A DNA stretch of 64,000 bases, from NCBI GenBank assembly GCA_030068145.1, contig JAPJBO010000754.1, forward strand, positions 1 to 64,000, in the 5' to 3' direction. Source of the DNA: Diplonema papillatum (lineage: Eukaryota > Euglenozoa > Diplonemea > Diplonemida > Diplonemidae). The notes under the pieces are model-generated. The model saw only the letters and a list, made by a program, of their open reading frames with translations. It ran no database searches and was not told where the DNA came from. This document shows positions 1 to 9,270 of this stretch, one piece after another (position 1 is the stretch's first letter; each line of letters opens with the position of its first letter). The position numbers were made by a program, and so were the translations under genes.

Positions 1-145
1 AAGCAAAGTTCTGGTGAAAGCACAGTTCGGGCGAAGCAAAGCAAAGTTCGGGCGAAGCTAAGTTCTGGTGAAGCTAAGTTCGGCGAAGCAAAGCAAAGTT
101 CGGGGGAAGCTAAGTTCTGGTAAGGCTAAGTTCCGTCCGGGCCTG
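1..145. repeat. Degenerate short tandem repeat at the left window edge
   Basis: The stretch is built from variants of AAGCAAAGTTCGGGCG and AAGCTAAGTTCTGGTG, about 16-17 bp each, in loose tandem. It runs off the left edge, so its full size is unknown. No coding signal is seen in it. Confidence 0.8.
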
Positions 146-151
146 AAGTAT

Positions 152-365
152 CATGCAGGGTCAAAACCTTGTGTCTTTTTGAAAATGGCAAAAAAAAAAA
201 AATTCCGGAAAAAAATTGGGTTTTTTGAATTTTAAAAGTTTGGAACAAACTCTGCAGTAATTTTTGATGACATTGAGCAAATTCTTTTTTTTCCAATTTT
301 ATTTTTTGGAGGTCATCGGCCCCGCGGGAGCGTTTTAAAAAGACACAAGGTTTTGAACCTGCATG
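152..365. mobile_element. 214-bp MITE with about 34-bp terminal inverted repeats
   Basis: The ends are inverted copies beginning CATGCAGG, followed by TCAAAACCTTGTGTC and a T run. The direct repeat GTAT lies at 148-151 and 366-369 and fits a 4-bp target site duplication. The interior is A/T-rich with long A and T runs and has no ORF. This is the standard structure of a non-autonomous DNA transposon; the superfamily is not assigned. Confidence 0.75.
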
Positions 366-454
366 GTATGCAACCTACCCGGTGCCAAATCACGGGTCAA
401 GAAAACCCCGGAGCAAGGGAATTGACCGAAGACCAAGGAGAACCAAAAAAAGGT

Positions 455-523
455 CCTCGGCGGGGTTCGAACCCGGGAACTCCAGCCCTAAACCCTGGCG
501 CTGTTCACTGTGCCACTGCGATG
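455..523 (-). pseudogene. tRNA-like relic
   Basis: Read on the minus strand it has an A-box-like TGGCACAGTGA and a perfect B box (GGTTCGAACCC) inside a T-arm-like stretch. A CCAG/CTGG stem encloses an anticodon-like loop containing TTTA. The acceptor stem does not pair convincingly, so this is a tRNA-derived relic or SINE head rather than a functional tRNA. Confidence 0.5.
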
Positions 524-720
524 TCAATTTCCTGTTCTGTTCTGTTCTGTCTGGCGGAACTTTTACTGCAGCCTAGGCGAGGCTAGACGGCCTAATCCTG
601 CAGGTAGTACAGGGGTTCATTGTACCCGCTGTTTACTCCGTTGTTTGTTTGGTCCTACCTCCAAGGAATCGAAGCTAGGGCTTGCTTCCGGGAGCTTATC
701 CCCGAACGCCTGGAAAGTCT

Positions 721-800
721 CTCTGGTGGGACTCGAACCGTCGTTGTTCACCTCATAGAGGTAATTTAGTCCCTCGTCCTACCGACTCAGCCAGGTGTAC
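721..800 (-). pseudogene. tRNA-like relic
   Basis: On the minus strand there is an A-box-like GGCTGAGTCGGTAGGA and a B box GGTTCGAGTCC, with about 50 bases between. The T stem and acceptor stem pair poorly. Spacing and boxes are those of a tRNA-derived sequence. Function is doubtful. Confidence 0.45.
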
Positions 801-860
801 CCCCCCTTTCCAGGTTATCGGTTATCGGTTATCGGTACGGTGGGGGGTAAACACTTTTTC

Positions 861-1131
861 AACAATTCTTACCATTCTCACACGGTTGCAACAAATGCTA
901 CCATTCTCACACAGTCGCAACAAATGCTACCATTCTCACACAGTTGCAACAAATGCTACCATTCTCACACAGTCCAAACAATTTCTTACCATTCTCACAC
1001 AGTCGCAACAAATGCTACCATTCTCACACAGTCCAAACAATTTCTTACCATTCTCACACAGTCGCAACAAAATGCTACCATTCTCACACAGTCGCAACAA
1101 ATGCTACCATTCTCACACAGTCGCGTGTACA
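861..1131. repeat. 29-bp tandem array, left foldback arm
   Basis: About nine copies of a 29-bp unit, most differing by one to three bases, with one variant in which the middle reads CAAACAATTTCT. Short ORFs through the array reflect only the periodicity. Confidence 0.9.
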
Positions 1132-2131
1132 CACAAAATGATTAGAAAGCTACAGGGCAGTGTGAGGTTTAGCTACAAAAAGCTACAGCTAGCTACAGCG
1201 TAGCTTTTTGTAGCCTTTTGTAGCTCTTTTTTTTTGGGGGGGGGTTCCCAGCCCATTCAGGATACTTTTCGCCCCAATTTCTTCAGTTTCGAAGTTTTCT
1301 GGGCATATTTTGGTTTTTCCTGGCACCTGCTTTGCCCTGTGCACTGAGGCCTCACTGCCGGGCCCGCTGCAGCCTACCGAGGGTCGGTGAGGCTGCAACC
1401 ACGCAGGCGGCGAGGGTGATGCAGCAGGGAAGCCTGGGGCGCCAGAGTCACGACGGTTTCATGAAGCGAAGCCAATCAGGACCCCAACCGCAGAGCGAAG
1501 AGCGCTCGAGACAGTGTGGGCCCGGAGCCCCGGCTGGAGCTCTCATTGCACTCCAGAGCCCCGGGCTGAGTCAGGTATTTGGCCGGTACCACCACTTACC
1601 AACACTTGGGCAGATGCTGCAGTGTGGACTGCCGAAGCCACCGTTTAGACCAGTCACTCCCGTCGGACGGGCCCCCCAAAAAGCCCCTCGGGGCCTCCTG
1701 GGGATTCGCCACAAGAACGCACTCACCCGCCCTTTGGAAGATAGTGGAGACCATTATCAAAGACCGCCCCACGTTCCTCCATCGATGGACTCCTCAGTCC
1801 GGAGGCTTCCGGTAGGGAGAGGCACAGAGAAGCAGCTCTACACCGTGACGGCGGCAATCAACCGGAAAAAAGGCCCCGATTCACATGCTGCTCGCCTTCG
1901 ACCTGGCGCGCGCTTTCGACGGGCAGCACGCTCCCGGCAGGCGGGACTCCCGGGAAGAGCACGCCGCTCAGCACGAATCAACCCCGACTACTTTACGCGT
2001 AGTCCCCGGGTGAGAATGCCCAAACTTGACACATTGCAATTCAAGTCACTTTGGCCCTTTGGAAAGTTTGGGGTCTTATAATCTTAGAATTTGAGTGGCG
2101 TCGGTTCAAACCCGCCTCTCTGGTCTTTGGT
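1132..2131. other. Centre of foldback element, possible RT-like relic
   Basis: The right part (about 1840-1925) can be read as a stretch resembling the reverse transcriptase palm, with LLAFDLARAFDG near 1885-1920, but in a frame that soon breaks. The open frame 1332-2081 is GC-rich and matches no family I recognise. Near 1190-1240 there is a run of GTAGC/TTTTGTAG repeats next to T9G9. I do not claim a gene here. Confidence 0.3.
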
Positions 2132-2303
2132 ATTTGTTGCGACTGTGTGAGAATGGTAGCATTTGTTGCGACTGTGTGAGAATGGTAACATTTGTTGGAG
2201 CTTGTGTGAGACTGGTAAAATTTGTTGCGACCGTGTGAGAATGGTAAGGTTTGTTGAAACTTGTGTGAGAATGGCAAAAATTTGTTTTTGTTTGAGAATG
2301 GTA
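2132..2303. repeat. 29-bp array, right foldback arm (inverted)
   Basis: Five to six units reading GTTGCGACTGTGTGAGAATGG in + orientation, the reverse complement of the unit at 861-1131. It is more diverged than the left arm. Confidence 0.85.
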
Positions 2304-2414
2304 TTTGCCCCGTACGGTGGATACCTGTCTCGAGTTAGTTCTTGAGAACAGGTGAGGTGCAGGGGCAAAAAGCTATGGCCGCTGACAAAAATTCTGACCC
2401 AAAAAAACACTACG

Positions 2415-3141
2415 AAAAAGTGCCCCCGGGCTTCGCCCCCGACCCCCTAAAAAGTGGGGTTGGCTCGATAGAGCTATTAGCATACCTCTAGTCTCGGAAA
2501 ATTCTGACCCAAAATTACTGGGGGGGTCGAATACAGGAGGTACCTTGAATAGAAGAGGTACCTTGAACACAAGAGGCATTTTGGAAATCTGGAAAAAAGT
2601 TGGATTTTTTCTTGGTCCGCATAACAGACCTTTTTCGACGGTTTTCTGATCGCGATGAGCTCCGATGAAGAGAACCGCGAAAAATAGACCCGGGGACCAA
2701 GAATTATGTGCGTGGTTCGTGGGTCTTGACCAGATGCGGGGCACCGGGCATGGAACCCACAGGGTTTCAATGGAAAGGACGGGAATCGACCCACTGGTTG
2801 GTGACATTTCTTTGCAGGCCCGTGTGGCAGACCTTTTTCGGCGAATTTGTGCTCGCGTTCAGCTTCGATGAAGAGAACCGTGAAAAATAGACCCGGGGAC
2901 CACAAATTACGTGCGTCTTTCAAGAAGAAGGGAGTTCCCGCGGTTTCCGGTTTTGCGGTACTTTTTTCCATTTATTTTTCGGGAAAATTGCAGGATCGGC
3001 ACGCCGAATAGAAGAGGTACCTCTTGTATTCGACCCCCCCCAGTAACAATCAAAAAGTGCCCCCGGGCTTCGCCCGCGGACCCCCTAAAAAGTGGGGTTG
3101 GCTCGATAGAGCTATTAGCATACCTCTAGTCTCGGAAAATT
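2415..3141. repeat. Pair of about 90-bp direct repeats enclosing a small inverted-repeat element
   Basis: The sequence at 2415-2502 is repeated almost exactly at 3052-3141 (it includes GGTTGGCTCGATAGAGC). Between the copies lies an inverted-repeat element (2515-3045). A further internal direct repeat of about 45 bp occurs at 2659-2704 and 2866-2911. The arrangement could be a solo-LTR-like pair or a segmental duplication. Confidence 0.7.
2515..3045. mobile_element. About 530-bp element with about 30-bp terminal inverted repeats
   Basis: The left end reads TTACTGGGGGGGTCGAATAC followed by a GAGGTACCT motif; the right end is its inverted copy. A similar single end sits at 3171-3204, apparently a remnant of a related element. 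No ORF with recognisable function lies inside and no clear target duplication was found. Confidence 0.55.
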
Positions 3142-3238
3142 TACCTATTGACAATAGTAGTATTTGACTACCAACACAGTATTTGACCCCCCCCCCCCCC
3201 AGTAGGCGCACAATTTAGTAAACAGGAACAAATTCAAC

Positions 3239-3528
3239 ACCTGCAAACGGATGAACCGAACATCGAGGAAGGGATGGTCCGGCTGCTTCGCAGCGGCCAC
3301 TTCTGCCTTGAAGAGCTGGGTGGCTTTTGCGTGTACATCCGCGACCGCTGGGCACTGTTCAAACTCGACTTCGAGGTTGACCTTCTGCCCGTAGACTCCG
3401 GCGCACACGAGCAAGGTGAACCCAGCGGTGGCAGCACGTGCTGGCGATGCTTCCGTCGACACTTCGTAGCCCTGGTCATCAGCTTCCGGAGACGGGCTGG
3501 CAGAATGAGGACGCGCCGCTGTGAGCAC
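3239..3528 (-). CDS. Possible 5' exon of an uncharacterised protein
   Basis: The minus-strand frame opens with a methionine and runs about 96 residues to a candidate donor site (TTGCAG then GTGTTG at 3238). The centre, GFTLLVCAGVYGQKVN, followed by a mixed hydrophobic/charged stretch ending PDHPFLDVRFIRLQV, has the composition of a folded domain and is unlike the surrounding repeats. No family is recognised. The region downstream on the minus strand is repeat sequence, so either the remaining exons are lost or the exon is a stranded fragment. Confidence 0.35.
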
Positions 3529-3726
3529 GCCTGCGAGGGGGGGGTCGTTGTTATTGGTGCTGGTTTTGAGGGATTAGGAAAAGGTGAGAAATCTTTCGAG
3601 AATGGAAGTCTTATGAACATGCAATGTGAATAGCCTCTATTCGAGCCAACCTGGCTTTTATACGTGAAAAAGTGTATTGTTTTTGGACTAGATACTAGCG
3701 CGGAGCGAGCTTTTTTTCCCCCTGCC

Positions 3727-3802
3727 AAAATGCATAGGGGTGGCAGAGTGAGGGCGTCGGCCTTTAGGCCCGGGTTCGAACCCCGCCCCTCACACGTTTC
3801 CC
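3727..3802 (+). pseudogene. tRNA-like relic
   Basis: The sequence has an A-box-like TGGCAGAGTGAGGG and a perfect B box GGTTCGAACCC. AGGGG at the 5' side can pair with CCCCT after the T arm. The anticodon arm is too short (GGCC-TTTA-GGCC), so it is not a standard tRNA. It resembles the minus-strand relic at 455-523, as if both derive from one tRNA-like family. Confidence 0.5.
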
Positions 3803-3924
3803 TTGTTACTGGGGCCATGGTTTTGTATTGGGGTTTTTTGCTGTGTCTACCTTTTCTTGATTGTTAGACTCTATGTAGTGTAACAGCAGTGAATCGGAAC
3901 TTGACAGATCGTGGTGTTCCACCG

Positions 3925-5850
3925 TTATCCACCGTTGTGTGGAGTCCACAGTGGACCCCCAAGCATGCCAAATCTACCTCGCAGGTTTGGGCTGCTGATC
4001 ATGGACACGTCAGTTTTCCGCTCTCCGTTTTCTGCCTCCTCAGCTTCATCCGAACACTGCCATGGAAGCGCATCCATGCGATCCCACCAATGGCTGAGGC
4101 TGTGGCAGTACGCATTCGTTGTTGAGCCCTTTCGCACGCTTTCCATGAGGTGGAGGAAGATGTGCGCAGATAAACGGGCACGCAAAAAGGGGATGCGGGC
4201 GGCAGTTTCTTTTTGACCCCAGTAACGCCAGGGTACATCCGAATACCGGAATTCGGCAAGGTCGCTTAGGCTGATGAATAGCCAGCGAAATGTTGGCGGT
4301 AGCTCTCGTTGCGCCATCATGGAGACTACCTTCCTCACGTGCGCTCCGGTAGCATTCTGGCTGACATCGATGTTCAAAGTGCTGCACAGGTCGAAGTGTC
4401 GACGTACTCTCAGCATCCAGCTCCTTGAACAACGCCAACCCCATACCCTTTATGTCGTGCAGGGCTGGAGAAACGTAGTGTGCTGATGGTGCCACTGCGC
4501 TCAGCAGCGATGTGTAGCCAGCTGCAGCCATTTGGGCAAGGCTGAGGTGAGGAAAGCGATGCATGTACATGCTTCATTCGCTTGTTGGAACAGTACATAC
4601 TGCGCAGCGGTGGCCTCTTCCACCACACCCGTCAAGCCTCTGCCATGGGTGGGTCGGTCAAAGTGATCTCCGGTGATCTTTTCGATCCGAACCCGAGTTA
4701 CACCGTGGCCGCGAACGATATTTGCATTGTGAAGGCGCAAAATTGCGTGGTTGAGAAACCGGTTCTCTAAACGCGCTTTCTTCCGGTCGACGGACGGGAC
4801 AAAAACGCCGGTTTCTGGGTATACCAGGGACATCGCGATCTCAGCGAGTTTCTCGCTGTGTACCCGTCGGTATACAGTACGCCAACAAGCGGTACGGAAG
4901 ACAATCTTTCGGATTCACGCCATCCCTCCGACAGTTTTCAAAAGTCTTGCGAGCACCCTCGCACGCATGCACAACAACGGTGTCCCATCCGTCGTCGCCA
5001 CTAAACTGCCTGGCAAATTCAGCCCGATGTATACTTCAAAATTGATAGCGAGCTCCGCCGTCGAGACGTCACCCGCTACCGACCAGCACATCCCATCCAA
5101 CCAATGCTGCAGCGCCCGGAACCACCTCTCCTCCGAATGCTACGAAGATCTCCGGTCCTGCGATTGCTTCGAAACCCGGTCCGCGCGGGGGGCAGTCAGG
5201 GTGCAATTGTCACCAGGGGTGCCCCCCCGGCGGTCCCCTCCTTCTTTCCCAATCGGCGTCTCTCGTGCATGATCTCTGCCATCAATGTGTGCGGCACCTC
5301 GATTCACCCGGCTTCCCTTGGGCAGGGTTCCGTGCTCTTGCAGACACGGGGGCCATGTCGAGTGATCCGCATCGATGACCTCAGCGTACTGGCGATGTCT
5401 CCGGGTTCGCTCGTACGCCGGGCATCGCCACCGAATGTGGCCCAGGGTCACCTCAGCTAGCTCGCTTGCACACCCCGTTCCATCCCCACAGCTTGGCAGC
5501 ATGTGACTCCGTCATCACCGACCCTGCTACGACCTCGACAACGTCCCCCGTGCAGCCGTCAGCGTTGTCGACGCCTTAGCCCACAGGCGTTCGTCGCGTT
5601 GTAATCGACACCTGCACCCGGGGCCCGTACCCCTTCGAAGTCTACCCGCTCTCAAGCTCCCGCCGCGAATCACCTCTCTCAGCGTGTGCCCTGCTTTGTC
5701 GCACCAGCCCCAGCAAATTTCTGCAAAGAACCCCAATACAAAACCAGGGCCCCAGTAACAAGCAAAACTGGCCCAACCCACCCGCTTTGCGGGTGTCACA
5801 TGCCCTTTTAAAACCTCCCAATTTAACTGGCTAAAGTTCACCGTGCCCAT
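3925..5850 (-). pseudogene. Decayed minus-strand coding region including a LINE RT C-terminal remnant
   Basis: Near 5370-5470 a frame reads GHIRWRCPAYER and then WPPCLQEHGTLP. This matches the layout of the zinc-binding tail after a LINE reverse transcriptase; the LINE at 43.8-51.1 kb has the equivalent HHMWWDCTRW and MPKCLALCGVVP. Further minus-strand frames continue in short blocks: 5100-4915, 4833-4501 (beginning near VDRKKARLENRFLNHAIL) and 4416-3925 (containing FRWLFISLSDLAEF). They change frame repeatedly. I recognise only the RT tail; whether the 4.8-3.9 kb blocks belong to the same element or to another gene is unknown. Confidence 0.4.
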
Positions 5851-5944
5851 AGTGGCTGCCCGATGGGTTGGCCCAAGAACAACGGATGTTGTACTGCATA
5901 AGGGTAGGTATGCTGTCTGAAGCCCGACACGCAGCGTTGGGCTG

Positions 5945-6125
5945 CGAGTGGTCCGTGCAGTAGTTTCGGGGTCGCAGTCACAAGTAGGACGGGCGTGAGT
6001 TTTTCAAGAACATCTCATAGCAGAACGGCGATCAGCATCGCCGGCCAATTCCGGCTAGTTTGACTGCTCTTTTTCAAAGTGAGAGCTCGCTTAAATGTTC
6101 CGGGCGTTTTAACGTCTCCGGGTGA
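5945..6125 (-). repeat. Dispersed repeat, copy 1 of 3
   Basis: In reverse complement this stretch resembles 28965-29215, sharing CGTCCTACTTG, GACTGCGA, a GGCGATGATCATCGCC-like palindrome and the GAGCTCGCTT block. Part of the family also appears at 16845-16935. No coding content. Confidence 0.65.
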
Positions 6126-6640
6126 CCAACGTTACATCACATCATGGCAATCACCGGTTCATCTTCCCCTCTCAGCTCCTTCTGCGGCCTTTCAGGACTG
6201 TTTGTGCCAGTCGTGGGCACGCCTCGAGGTAAGAGCCCCGAATTCTGTTGTGGGGGTAACTTTTGCACGTTGCCGCTGCATGGTGAATGAGCGTGACCAA
6301 CAGCTGAGTACATGGACACGAGGCCAACACGTCGGACGGATTCGCTTGACGAGCCAACGGCAGCTGACCGCGCAAGGTGAGGACCCGGTATCAGAATGAC
6401 GTGAAAGTAGGGGAGCTGACGCACTCCCCGGAGGGTGCGTTCTTGCCGTCGCATTGCAGTGGCCTTCGGTGTTGTGAAGTAGCCACCCAACCACCCGCCT
6501 GCGGGGACAACTTCTGCTCGTTTGTCGGCGTCCCCTGATTTACGGCTCTGATTCTGAACACCCGTCGCCCAAGGGCAGGGCACTCTGTTCAAGTGTGCAT
6601 TGGGTAAACTTGCTTCCTCGACCGGCTCCCATACTTGGGG
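6126..6640. other. No supported gene
   Basis: Short overlapping ORFs occur on both strands but none has a recognisable domain, splice structure or paralog within the window. Confidence 0.5.
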
Positions 6641-6944
6641 CCGTATTTGGAATAACCCTGAACCGGAAACCCCCTGAACAGCCCGGAATCATGCCAAAAT
6701 GTTCAGGCTTTTTCCAGTTCAGGGGGTTTCGGCGACCTCACAGATTTCGTCAAGTCTGAACGCCCTGCAATGTAGCCAACACCGTAAGGCAACATCCCCT
6801 CATGAAGACTTTTCACCAGGATTTAAGACGAACTGGAAACTCCCTGAACACCCCCCCCATAAAAATGTTCAGGTTATTTCCTGTTCAGGTAATTTTCCTG
6901 TTTGGTTTATTTCAGGGTCCGGATCATTCCAAATACGGTACGTA
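6641..6944. mobile_element. About 300-bp MITE candidate
   Basis: The left end CCGTATTTGGAATAA and the right end ATTCCAAATACGG are inverted copies, and the similarity extends inward through CCCTGAA and CCGGA motifs. The interior repeats the word TTCAGG several times and has no ORF. A convincing target duplication was not found. Confidence 0.5.
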
Positions 6945-7220
6945 AAAGGCGGGGACCGATAGAGGCACGGCACTGGCGCTATTCCCAAAGGCAGAATGCA
7001 ACACACCTTGCGAAGCCAGCTGCGCCTGAGTTCGAGAGAAGCGTTCGTCTTCTGAAGGGGGTGTGGTGTTTCTGGACGGGGAACCAGCTGGGCCCGAAAG
7101 GCACCTTTGCCGCGTATCAATTTGCTCCGAGAATGTGTGGACTAAATCCTCCACGGATAACGAAGCACGAATGGCACCCTGATAAGAAAACGAATAGACA
7201 TGAAGTCGTATACATACACG
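6945..7220. other. No supported gene
   Basis: Only short unrecognised reading frames are present. Confidence 0.5.
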
Positions 7221-7320
7221 GTGGACCGGTCATGGTCATGACCGCATGTTTGACCGGTCAGTTTTTGACCGGTCAGCTGAGAAAGTTATGCGGTCTTTGA
7301 CCGCACCCTTGCGGCCAATG
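7221..7320. repeat. Cluster of GACCGGTCA palindromes
   Basis: The palindrome core ACCGGTCA occurs three times within 60 bp, interspersed with GACCGCA and GCGGTC half-words (GGTCATGACC, GCGGTCTTTGACCGC). The symmetry is real; whether it is a regulatory site or chance repeat growth is unknown. Confidence 0.5.
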
Positions 7321-8081
7321 ACCGCAGCCTGTGGTAAAGCCACAAGGATTCCTGCCTTTTTGGGTTGAAAATCACCCGGTCTCGGTCTCTCTCTTTTCTG
7401 GTAAACGTGCTTCTGCGTTTCGGGAGTCAGAAACGCTGGTTGGAGAAACAGGTATCTTTTAGAGTGAAAGTTTTTGTGGGATTTCTGAGGTCACAATCAC
7501 ACGGTGTGCTCCAGCATGTGCAGTCCATTACGCCTGCACCTCGATCGTGTAAAGTTTAGATGGCTTCGAAGTTGTAGCCGTTGGAGTGCCGCGTGGTCTT
7601 GACCAGGAGCCTCGCCTGGCCGCCCGCGCTCCGATCTGTGCCAAGCAGTCGGGGCGCGAGCGGCGGCATGGCCTCACGTCAAGAACCTTGTGCGCCCTGG
7701 ACGCCCGCATACTCGAGGTTCTCCGCAACCTGTTATGCCTGGCAACATCCAGCCCTTGGGAAAGCCGTAGAGACGAATTCGTTCACCAGCAAAAAGACTT
7801 TTCCAGAACGTGATCTGGCTTCATTTTCCTCCCCTCTGCCTTTCTGCTTGGCCTTGCCGCTGTTTCTGATTCAGAAAACGAAGTGGTATGGTCGACACCC
7901 CCGAACGGCAGGAAGCAAGGATAGGGAGTGAGCCAGCCCCATGCTTGTTTTTTCATCTTGCCACTCACCAGAAAAAGCCGACTACCCGGCAAGCCAAATA
8001 CTTTAGACCTCAAGGAACCTGCAGCACAAGACACAGAAATTATTGCCACTCACCTTTTAGATCCCAGAAAACGAATAATAA
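7321..8081. other. Upstream region of the 8082 gene; no supported gene
   Basis: Both strands carry short frames only. The word CTGATTCAGAAAACGAA and variants recur (7423-7433, 7866-7880, 8066-8076), so part of the region is diffusely repetitive. Confidence 0.4.
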
Positions 8082-8878
8082 ATGGAATTCGTGGCTGTCC
8101 ACTTCACCGTGGTGACTCGTACCGGGAAGACCACATTACGGTTCAATGAATCGATGGCAAAAGCCCCGACCCTCGGGTCGTTTAAGGAAGCCCTGGGGAC
8201 TTTGGTAGCTGACCTTGGGATAAGACTGCCAGCTCACAAGGCACGGTGGACAAACGTGCAGCGCCATCTGGCAAAGACTAAAGGAATAGTCGGGGCTGTA
8301 ACGTACAAGGCGAGTGACAAAACGATACTGGTCATTACAAGCGACGCCGCCTATGCCTGCTTTGTTCAAAGTGGGGTAAAGTCACTGGCTGTCGAAGTCG
8401 ACCTCGCCAACGACCGTAGTGTCGATGACAGCACACGGGCTGATCTCCTCTCCACCAACCGCAAAGCGTACGATGCCAACCTCTACCATCACGGGAGGAG
8501 CAGCGTAGAGATCGAGGAGACACTCAAGGAGGCAGTCTTTGCCGAACTTGAGCTGGTCGGCATCCGCAATCCACCAGATGTTCAAGTGGGTCCCGGGTAC
8601 GTTAAGTGCCCTTGTAACAAAAAGGTTTCGTCTCACTTGCGAACACCGAGTAGTCCAGAGGCCTGGAGCTGCCACATGCTCAGATGCACCTGTCTTGCTA
8701 GAAGGCTGACAAGAGTTTGCTAGAAAAGAGGCGAACAGAGTGGAAGGAGCAGCACCCATCGAAGAAGCGTAAGCCACCAGACGAGAAGCCAGCAACGCCA
8801 ACAACAGAACCTGCCGATGATGGAAGGCAGGCCTTCCTGACAAATTTCTTCACAGCCTTCGGTGGTCCAAAACAGTGA
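8082..8878 (+). CDS. Uncharacterised protein, two exons, C-terminal PIP-box-like motif
   Basis: Exon 1 (8082-8624) starts at an ATG directly preceded by an in-frame TAA. It reads through to a donor (AAAAAG then GTTTCG) at 8625. A 77-bp intron ends at CTAG (8701). Exon 2 (8702-8878) continues in phase 0, giving 239 residues. Exon 1 looks like a folded domain with alternating charged and hydrophobic residues and ends CPCNKK. Exon 2 is basic (KKRKP and KKADK stretches, possibly a nuclear signal). The C-terminus contains QAFLTNFF, which fits the canonical PCNA-binding PIP box (Q-x-x-L-x-x-F-F). No family is recognised; a replication- or repair-linked role is inference from the motif. Without the intron the frame would end at a TAG soon after 8702. 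Confidence 0.65.
8625..8701 (+). other. Predicted 77-bp GT-AG intron
   Basis: The donor GTTTCG and acceptor TGCTAG join two open frames in phase 0. The intron contains an internal CTCAGATG and a pyrimidine-rich TGTCTTGC before the acceptor. Confidence 0.65.
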
Positions 8879-9270
8879 CTTACGCCACCGCTGTGCCCTG
8901 GGCCCTTTCCTCTTTCGTCTCCTCACAGTTCGGGTTTTATTGGATACAACTAACCCGTGGTAACCGGGGGGTTATAGCACGATACTTGTTCTTTTTTAAA
9001 CTGAACCCCTGTCATGACCTTATTGCATAACATCTCAACATTTAAGAGCTACCCGAAAACCCATTATACCCGTACTGTATCTTCTTCATCAGAGCAACAG
9101 CTTGGCACCCGTTGCCCACTGCAAAATAATTTGGTTTTCTCGTCCATTCAGATATGTCTGCGATGACGGTGACACACCTGACGGTGCATGTAGTATGCTT
9201 GGCCAGGTCATCTTTGTAGTTCGAAGGTTAACATTGGTGTTTTTAGCTTGGCGTCGAGGCCCAGGTCATC
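8879..9270. other. Intergenic, no supported gene
   Basis: A/T-rich spacer between two + strand coding blocks. No domain, RNA or repeat recognised. Confidence 0.5.

Larger units (their letters stand above)
834..2325. mobile_element. Foldback-like element with 29-bp repeat arms
   Basis: Two arms of a 29-bp tandem unit face each other in opposite orientation: about nine units at 861-1131 and five to six more diverged units at 2132-2303. The unit contains ACCATTCTCACACAGTC and CAACAAATGCT. Short related sequences (GGTACGG followed by a G run and TAAAC on the left; GTATTTGCCCCGTACGG on the right) lie just outside the arms in inverted orientation. The roughly 1-kb centre is GC-rich and contains no intact recognised gene. 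Long inverted arms of short tandem repeats are the hallmark of foldback elements; no clear target duplication was found. Confidence 0.6.

Noticed and set aside
1332..2081. 249-residue ORF in the first foldback centre
   Set aside because: High GC keeps the frame open. The only protein-like stretch (LLAFDLARAFDG) is in a different frame.
3171..3204. Separate MITE
   Set aside because: Only one end of the 2515-3045 type is present; no second end was found.
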